The notes under the pieces are model-generated. The model ran no database searches. It had not been told where the DNA came from and worked only from the letters and a program-made list of their open reading frames with translations. From Megaleporinus macrocephalus (Eukaryota; Chordata; Actinopteri; Characiformes; Anostomidae), in NCBI GenBank assembly GCA_021613375.1, contig CM038725.1:10849089-10913088 (forward strand): 64,000 bases of DNA, in the 5' to 3' direction. This document shows positions 56,875-64,000 of this stretch, in pieces. Numbering within the stretch: the first letter of the stretch is position 1; every line of letters starts with the position of its first letter. A program made the translations under genes and the position numbers.

Positions 56875-57430
56875 TTGCCCCAGACTTTGCACTAAATCCC
56901 CCTGAGATATCAACAGGAAATTGCTTTTCTGCTCCGAAGCCACTTAGCCGCATTAGAAGGCATAATGGACTTTGCCAAGGAGAAGGCGGCGGCGCCCTTA
57001 TTGATTGTGCCTACTGGACGAAGTTGAAACCAATTCACGTTCTGAATAATTCATGTATCCATTACAATCATTGTCCTAATTGGAATAACGTTTTGACTGG
57101 AAATTGCTAAGGAGTTGTGGAAAAACTTTGCTTTTCTTTTACCCCCACCAACCCCACCCCACTCTCTCCATCATTAACAGAATGCTAATGCAGATAGACC
57201 GCGCAACAGATGGCAATGCGGGCCCGTGTTAAACTAACGAGGGGTCGCTCTGCCTATAGGGCAAGCCAAGTCGTCTAATGATCTCCCCATTTGCAGCATA
57301 ATTAAAAATCAGAAAGGACTTAATTGCACAGTTCTTCTGGGCTGGTCCGGAGCTTGGACCGTGCTGCCCTCTGTTTTTTTATCCCCCCCACCTCACCCCT
57401 TTCTCTTTTTTTTTCCTCTCAACTCTCGTG
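56875..57430. promoter_or_regulatory. Candidate conserved island 11
   Basis: Contains CGAAGCCACTTAGCCGCATT, GGAGAAGGCGGCGGCGCCCT, ATTCATGTATCCATTACAAT, TGTCCTAATTGGAATAACG (TAATTGG), GCGCAACAGATGGCAATGCG (E-box CAGATG) and GCAGCATAATTAAAAATCAG. Dense homeodomain and E-box sites without repeats. It ends at the pyrimidine tract of the candidate exon at 57444. Confidence 0.5.
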
Positions 57431-57443
57431 GTTTCTTCTGCAG

Positions 57444-57493
57444 CCCAGAGATCAGCAAGCATGAAATAGGCAGTGGGACCGAAGCTCTTTCAA
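57444..57493 (+). CDS. Candidate 50-nt exon
   Basis: A long pyrimidine tract from about 57390 ends TTTCTTCTGCAG (57443), one of the best acceptor contexts in the window. Fifty nucleotides later is CAA|GTGAGG, a good donor. In one frame the block reads PEISKHEIGSGTEALS; that frame stays open past the donor to 57651. Next to island 11 it could be an exon of a host gene or of a non-coding transcript. I do not recognise the peptide. Confidence 0.35.
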
Positions 57494-58179
57494 GTGAGGA
57501 GGAGATGATGGAGCCTGCAGCAACATCTGGCCAGCATTTACTGTACTCAGTGTTCTACAGTATTGAGAAACCTATATCAGATTTTCACCAGGTTCTCTCT
57601 TCTTACACAACCGACAGCCAGATTCATCAAAACCTTATAACATGGCTTTAAACCCTAAAACATGATTGCCGAGACCCAACTACTAAATACCAGGGCTTGT
57701 GCAATTTCTTTTCTAGTCAACTGAAGGTATAGGGCTGTGGTAAAGATCAAACTTTGAGAGAGTTTCTTGCTTCATTGTCCCATTTAATGGTTGTTAAAAT
57801 TCAAACACAGCCATCGCAGTTTTGGCTCCCTTTCTCCTCTAAGGAAACAGTTTTGCTTGGACTAAGCACTTCAGGAAACCAAGCTCAGATTTCTGTAGCA
57901 CTTCTGTAAACTGATCTATTTATGCTCATCAAAAGAAGCCCCCTGTGAATAGTAGCACTTGTCTGGGAAATTTATGAGACCACAAACTTAATTCAGACTT
58001 ACCAGAATTTTAACATGAACATTCTTGTGTAAAGTCTGAAGCAGTTAGGCCTCTAGGTAAAGGGATAGTGTTCAGAAGAACAAATTCTAATTCTAAAAAA
58101 CCCCAAAATGCAACAACTGTGTAGCATAAAATAGATATACTCTGAATCTGACAGCATTTAAAATCAGTCACAATATTTC
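57494..58179. other. No gene recognised
   Basis: Mixed composition falling to AT-rich. No supported feature beyond the continued frame to 57651. Confidence 0.4.
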
Positions 58180-58500
58180 ATAATGAATGGATTAATAGAA
58201 ACATCCCAAAACTGCTTGGTTACATTAACTTCCATTCAAAGTAATGGGCCTTATGCATACAACAAAAGGAGTCTATATAGAAAAACAAGGATTATCAAAA
58301 AGACAACTTTACAGAAGAGGACAAAAATGGTCTTCACTTTTAATTTAAGTCAATGGAACCAGATCCAAAAATATTTGGAGCATTTTTATTGTTCCATTCA
58401 TCATGAAATTGGCATACAACGTAAACAGCAGCTGTTCTGTTCAAATGAATTATTACAAAATCCATTAAAAAAATTACAATGGACAAATATTGAGATTTCT
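58180..58500. mobile_element. Family R, head-to-head pair
   Basis: A short minus piece (GGATTAATAGAAACATCCCA, 58188-58245) is followed by a plus copy (AGAAGAGGACAAAAATGGTC, AAGTCAATGGAACCAGATCC, TTCCATTCATCATGAAATTG, AACGTAAACAGCAGCTGTTC). Confidence 0.7.
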
Positions 58501-59455
58501 GTCCATTTTTCTACTTACACCTCTTTGTGTAGACTTTCTTTGTGTTTTAGGGTTGTTGTTTTTTAGCAGGACTCACCTTCTGTTGAAGTTCAATTCAGTT
58601 TGGCTCACAGATGGAATGGATGCCCCAACATTCTCCTGTAGAATTTCTCCATACAATCCAGAACTCATAGTGTCTTGCTGTCTTCATCCAGTAGCAGCAA
58701 AATAACTTCGAACAGCCACCACTATGTTTAACTATAACATATATGGGATGAGGTTCTTATGTTAGAATATGGTGTTCGGTCTTGCTAAACAGCTCTCAAA
58801 GACCACAAAGTCACATATCTAGGATATGTCCACAGATTATTTCAGTAGTGTTCTACCTAATCCAGGTAATTATTGGGAAACTACCAAACCATCTAACAAC
58901 ACCAAACAAAGGAGTATATATGGGTGTCTTAATGAGTCCTGAATCAGCTGCAGGTGTGTAAAATGGGTGGAGCAGGTGGAGCTAGGGATTGGATGGAGCA
59001 TGGAATGGGTGGAGCATATGACCTAGCCTGCAGTACTGTGCAGGCCCTGGAGGGGATGACAGTAATGGTGGGCTAATTGGGGGGAAAAAAACAAGTGCCC
59101 AATTTATGAACTGCTGGCATTCATTAGCATGCACACATTCTACTTAACAATGATGGCATATGCAAATCTGGCAGTATGTTTTCAGAAAGCTTACTCACAG
59201 TTTGCATATGTATTTATGAAGGTTTGATGAATGCAGCTCATTTTCAGTGTAGATGCTCAACTGACTTTACTTAATTTGAGCATGTACATGTTTTGCACAT
59301 GAATAAACTGTATCACTAGCAGTTATTGCTGAAAGGGTTTCCTTCCACAGTATAAACACAAGCAGTCAGGTGAACTGGAGAGGCTAAATTGAAATGTATG
59401 TGTCTGGGCAGACACACAGACCTACGCTCAAGTGTCTGTGTTAAGATAAATGAAT

Positions 59456-59456
<1 letters not shown>
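58501..59456. other. No gene recognised; GGTGGAGC-rich tract at 58964-59020
   Basis: Imperfect repeats of GGTGGAGCA and GGATGGAGCATGG lie at 58964-59020 within what may be a fish repeat. Otherwise AT-rich without a gene. Confidence 0.4.

Positions 59457-59539
<83 letters not shown>
59457..59539. repeat. (TA)n microsatellite, 83 bp
   Basis: Pure TA run, 38 bp before the next TA run. Confidence 0.98.
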
Positions 59540-59545
<6 letters not shown>

Positions 59546-59572
59546 TATCTAAACAAAGTATGCAGACACTGT

Positions 59573-59576
<4 letters not shown>

Positions 59577-59659
<83 letters not shown>
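59577..59659. repeat. (TA)n microsatellite, 83 bp, abutting Tc1 left end
   Basis: Pure AT/TA run ending exactly at the first base of the Tc1 terminus CAGTTAGTCTCAGAAAT. Confidence 0.98.
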
Positions 59660-59662
<3 letters not shown>

Positions 59663-62063
59663 TTAGTCTCAGAAATAATTGGACAGTGACACAAGTTTTG
59701 GCATTTTAACTGTTTACTAAATCATATTCAAGATACTGTTATATAATTAATGTTGGCAAGTGTAGACCAGGGGTATTTAATTAAAATTCAGTAAGGTCCA
59801 GTTGGTGGAAATTTCTTTAGGCCAAGGTCCGGACCATCATAACTTTTAACTAGTATCAGCATCTTATGTCAACAACTGAAAGACCAACACATTACACCTA
59901 CCGTTCAATATATTTCAGTACATTTACTGTTCAAATGCTGAACTTAATTAATTATTTATGAAACTTTAAATAAATGTTTTTTTTCCCTCACTTGAAGTAA
60001 ATAAGGCTGTATTAAAAAACACAGAATGCTATTTTAAAATAAGTGAGAAAAAGTAAATAAAATATGCGTCTTCTAGTTAACTCGATTTAACACCTTAACC
60101 GTTTTTTTTTCTCTCTTGTATTCTTCTCTCAGACTTTCTCTTGTTTAGTGAGCTAAGTGAGCTCTTGGTTGTCCAGGCAGGACTTTAAACCTGGGCTGAA
60201 ATGGTGTGAGGGCCATTCTCACACACATAAGAGATATACATGGCTATTTTTAATTCGCCACGGTCTCAGAACATATGAGCCATGTTGGTTTGGAGCTGCC
60301 TGTGGGAAGAATAAACATATCTTGGTCAATTCCTGGTTGAAAAGTCGTTTTTCGCTGCCAAGTTTCCTTTTTATAGCACGCCATTTGAATGAGCCTTTCT
60401 CCGACTGCTGCTTCCCGCTTCATACCTCACCTGTGTGCGTGCCGTGCACCCGAATCACAGATCTGATTGGCCAAGGAGCGCCTTTGGTGATCTTACAACA
60501 CACGTGATTGGTCAGTGAGTTTAATGCGCCGTTAAGCCTGTATACCGTATAAAGACGTGACACTTGACACTTAAAATAAACACTGTCGACACACTGTTTG
60601 GGTCGGCATTGGACAACGTCTGGGTCCAGACCCAGACAGCGGTCCGCCTATTAGTGACCACTGGTTTAGACTCTCAGCTTTAATTAAAGGGTATTCACAT
60701 CCTAGTTGGAGGATGGGTTTAGCAATGACCCTTCTTTTTATATGTAGCTGCCTCTTTTTCAAGGGACCAAAAGTAATTGGACAACTATATCAAAAGCTAT
60801 TTCATGGGTTTTTCCCTCATTAATCCATAATCAGTTAAGCAGTTTAACTGATTATGTCTTGAGTTGATTCCAGGTGTGGCATTTGCATTTGGAAGCTGTT
60901 GCTGCGAACCCACAACATGCGGCCAAAGGAGCTCTCGATGGAAGTGTAACAGGCCGTCATTAGACTGAAAAAAAAAGAAATCCATCAGAGAGATAGCAGA
61001 AATGTTAGGAGTGACCAAATGAAAAGTTTGGTACATTCTAGAAAAAAGAGTGCACTGGTGAGCTCGGGAACTCAAAAAGACCTGGACGTCCTCTGAAGAC
61101 ATCAGTGGTAGATGATCGAAGAATCCTTTCCATGGTGAAGAAAAATCCCTTCACAACATCCACCCAAGTGAAAAACACTCTCCAAGAAGTAGGAGTATCA
61201 GTATCTACCATAAAGAGAAGACTTCATGAGAGCAAATACAGAGGGTTCACCACAAGGTGCAAACCATGAATCAGCCTCAAAAATAGAAACCCCAGATTAG
61301 ACTAAAAAACATCTAAAGAAGCCAGCCCAGTTCTGGAACAGCATTCTATGGACAGATGAAACCAAGATCGGCCTGTATCAGAATGATGTGAGGAAGAAAG
61401 TATGGAGAAGGCTTGGAACAACAATGATCCAAAGCACACCACATCCCAGCATGGCATGAGCATGCATGGCTTCCAAGGGCACTAGATCACGGGTGTTTAC
61501 TGGATGAATTCTGAAGTGTACAGGGATATACATTCTGCTCAGTTTCAACCGAATGCAGCAAGGTTGATTGGACGGCGCTTCACAGTCCTTTCACAGTGTG
61601 AAAGCAATCCAGGAGTGTTTTAAGGCAAAGAAATAGAATATTCTGCAATGGCTGAGTCAATCACCAGATCTCAACTCGATTGAGCATTGATTTCACTAGC
61701 TTAAGACAAAAACCCTCAAACAAGCAATGACTGAAGACAGCTGTAGTAAAGGCCTGGCAAAGAATCACAAAGGAAGAAACCCAACGCTTGGTGATGTCCA
61801 TGGCTTCCAGAGATCAGGCAGTCATTTCCTGCAAAGATTCTCAACAAAGTATTAAAAATGAACAATTTATTTACAGTAAGGTTCATTTGTCAAATTACTT
61901 TTGAGCCCCTGAAATGAGGGGGCTCTGTAGGAAAATGGTTGCAATTCCTAAACATTATATAGAAAATTTTTGTTCAACCCCTAGAATTAAACCTGAAAGT
62001 CTACGCTTCAATTGCATCCCAGTTGTTTCATTTCAAATCCATGTCCAAATATTTCTGGGCCTA

Positions 62064-62064
<1 letters not shown>
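59660..62064 (+). pseudogene. Tc1-like transposon relic with hAT insertion
   Basis: The left end CAGTTAGTCTCAGAAATAAT and the right end, whose reverse complement contains CAGAAATATTTGGAC, are related inverted termini. The transposase is readable in order despite stops and shifts: helix-turn-helix text (IREIAEMLGVTK, about 60985), ILWTDETKIG with the first catalytic Asp (GAT at 61355-61357), a KVWRRLG block, ACMASKGT, LSQSPDLNSIEH with the final Glu (GAG at 61682-61684) and a KAWQRITKEE block. The segment that should hold the second Asp (the DNDPKHT region) is missing near 61590, a small deletion that alone would kill catalysis. A hAT-type element occupies 59768-60663. TA microsatellites flank both ends. 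Confidence 0.88.
59768..60663 (-). mobile_element. Non-autonomous hAT-type element, copy 2
   Basis: An 896-bp insertion in the Tc1 5-prime region. Left terminus CAGGGGTATTTAATT, right terminus (reverse complement) CAGTGGTCACTAATAGG. Flanking 8-mers GTGTAGAC (59760-59767) and GTTTAGAC (60664-60671) agree at seven of eight positions, a hAT-style duplication. It aligns in reverse with 38879-39638. On the plus strand it contains a TATA-like CGTATAAAGACG and AATAAACACTG near its right end. No transposase frame. Confidence 0.85.

Positions 62065-62067
<3 letters not shown>

Positions 62068-62143
<76 letters not shown>
62068..62143. repeat. (TA)n microsatellite between Tc1 and family P
   Basis: Pure AT run filling the gap between the Tc1 right end and the family P element. 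Confidence 0.98.
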
Positions 62144-62146
<3 letters not shown>

Positions 62147-62147
<1 letters not shown>

Positions 62148-62690
62148 CACCTCCTTATATCTGGTGGAGGTGGATCATTCTCAAGACAGCAGCGACACTG
62201 ACATGGTGGTTAGTGTTAGTGTTAGTGGTATCAGTGGATCAGACACAGCAGTGCTGCTGCTGGAGTGTTTAAACACCTCAGTGTCACTGCTGGACTGAGA
62301 ACAGTCCACTAACCAGCAACATCCAGCCAACAGTGTCCTGTGGTCAGCGTCCTGTAACCACTGATGAAGGACTAGAGGAACGCAAACTGTCCAGCAACAG
62401 ATGAGCTACTCTCTCTGACTTTACATCTACACGGTGGACCAACAAGGCAGGTGTGTCTAACAAAGGTGGACAGTGAGTGGACACAGTCTTTGAAAACTCC
62501 AGCAGCGCTGCTGTGTCTGATCCACCTGTATCAGTACAAAACATGCTCACACACCACCACCACGTCAGTGTCACTGCAGTTCTGAGAATGACCCACTTTC
62601 TAAATCATACCTGCTCTGAGGTGGTCCCTTGGGGATCCAGGATGAAATGGGGATAACAAAATATGCAGTTTGTAATACAAGATACAAGAA
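62147..62690. mobile_element. Palindromic element, family P, well-preserved copy
   Basis: GGTGGATCATTCTCAAGACA near the left against CACTGCAGTTCTGAGAATGA near the right, CAGTGTCACTGCTGGACTGA, ACCACTGATGAAGGACTAGA at the centre and CAGACACAGCAGTGCTGCTG mirrored as CAGCAGCGCTGCTGTGTCTG. The best copy here for seeing the palindromic design. Right terminus eroded. Confidence 0.85.
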
Positions 62691-63419
62691 GGTGGTTTTA
62701 ATGATATGGTTTTAATTATATATTCTCATCCAACATGCTTATCTTTCTTATTGACAACAAAGGCAGAAAAGCTTAATTAGCACCTTTAGATGCTGATTAC
62801 ATTTTTTTGGTACAATTACTTTGTTTTTTAAACAGATGTCTCATCACAGCATGTGTCCCTGAAATCTGTTCGAAACAACACATATTGTTATACTTGATGG
62901 TTTAGACCCAGTGAAACTGAACTTTATTAACCATTCGATTGTAAATCCAAACAATCTTTAAAAGAACACAAGGAATGAATCAGGCAGGCAAGCTTTTTAT
63001 AGTCTTTGTTGTGTAAAATGTGCAGCAAGCAGAATTTCACGGTCCAACATGCAGAGCTGTGGCAGAGTCCACGTTCAAATACAAAACCTTTCATTTGGAA
63101 ACATGCCATGTTAAATATGGTCAGCTTATACAATCGACCCATCACTGGTCTATTGACTTCTATTCTATTGTTATGCCCGTAGGTGCAGTTATTGCATGGT
63201 CCAACAAATTATAGACTTACATGAGCATTGAGGTGCCTTTTAGACCACGTGAGCGGAACACAGTGGGCCCTCTCTAAACTTTTAAAGAAGGTCTAATGAT
63301 TAAAACATTCATGCAATGTATGGGGCATCCAGGCCAAATCTGGAACTACACATTGTTCTTTCAACTGGAGCTGAAGATATGATCTACTTTATTCAAAATA
63401 AGATATTTATGTTACTTTG
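62691..63419. other. No gene recognised
   Basis: AT-rich with unsupported short frames. Confidence 0.4.
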
Positions 63420-63560
63420 TATTGTATTTTGGCCATGCAATGGACTGGCAACCTGTCCATGGTGTAGCCAATCTTCGCCCGATGACGCTGAAGATTGGCT
63501 CCAGTCCCCCCATGACCCCAACTAGCGGGACAAAGTGAAAGATTATGTACGGATGGATAG
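63420..63560 (+). mobile_element. Teleost dispersed repeat, family G, copy 5
   Basis: Reverse orientation to copies 1-3: ATGGACTGGCAACCTGTCCA, GAAGATTGGCTCCAGTCCCC, CATGACCCCAACTAGCGGGA and a GGATGGATAGATG tail. Confidence 0.8.
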
Positions 63561-64000
63561 ATGTATTGTATTTACACCAGTTCTAATGATATGTGGTGCT
63601 CTTACTGGTGCAAACACACTTATTGCTAGTCAAGGCTTTTGAACAATGAGTGTAGGTGCCTATGACTTTTGCATTGTAGTGTATGATAACTACTTATAAG
63701 TTTTAATGAGGTGGTCAGTTGGTGTATACCCTAATGTATGTTGCAAACTTCAAATACAAATATGGATTCTGTTTTACAAGCCTCAGATATCCACGTTTAA
63801 TCTAGAATGAACAAAACGTGTATTTGCACCAGGCTTTAGCTTAACATTAACATAATATTAGAAATCCCATAGAGGGGACTCGAAATTAACGTTATTTTAA
63901 AGCCATATTTTTTGTTTTTTGACCAAGTTTTGAAAATGATGGTCCAAACTGAAGGCTTAGCTTGGTTATTTATGGTTCTCCAGTGCATTATTAAGATACG
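63561..64000. other. No gene recognised; window end
   Basis: AT-rich sequence without a supported feature. Confidence 0.4.

Noticed and set aside
59389..59709. Long Ile-Tyr open frames here and at 39741-40040 and 61914-62298
   Set aside because: They are translations of TA microsatellites.

Overview
The window looks like about 64 kb of AT-rich intergenic or long-intron DNA from a ray-finned fish. The repeat mix (degenerate Tc1-like transposons, hAT-type non-autonomous elements, LINE 3-prime fragments, fish retroposon tails, a palindromic element I associate with otophysan fishes, long TA and CA microsatellites) fits a teleost. I lean towards a characiform or another otophysan, but that is recognition from memory, not a search result. 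There is no CRISPR array, operon or other prokaryotic feature, and no gene that I can name.

The window is a dense mosaic of old mobile elements. At least three Tc1-like transposase relics lie at about 417-1290, 5178-6840 and 59660-62064, and a fourth weaker one at 50380-50850. Two LTR families appear as isolated LTRs: 5388-5873 with 37984-38392, and 12650-12948 with 24743-25298; the last carries an expanded 41-bp tandem repeat. A hAT-type element with 8-bp target duplications occurs at 38879-39638 and inside the Tc1 element at 59768-60663. A palindromic element (family P here) has six copies, and a short inverted-repeat element (family R here) has about a dozen, several in head-to-head pairs.

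Between the repeats are GC-richer, repeat-free islands: 19250-19610, 24240-24470, 29640-29950, 31995-32500, 32870-33480, 37050-37850, 41770-42110, 48930-49180, 52530-52920 and 56390-57430. They carry homeodomain, forkhead and E-box type motifs. I read them as candidate conserved non-coding elements of a regulatory landscape; this needs alignment to confirm.

Real coding content is sparse and unrecognised. The best candidates are a minus-strand two-exon model at 40135-40597 for a small secreted protein with an internal duplication; a plus-strand four-exon model at 26700-27355 whose three introns are all GT-AG and phase-compatible and whose start codon lies in mobile-element sequence; and single exon-like blocks at 22726-22827 (minus), 51230-51448 (plus), 57444-57493 (plus) and 24263-24368 (plus). 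If the exon at 22726 is real, much of the window may be intron of a minus-strand gene. Most other open frames come from repeats or microsatellites.
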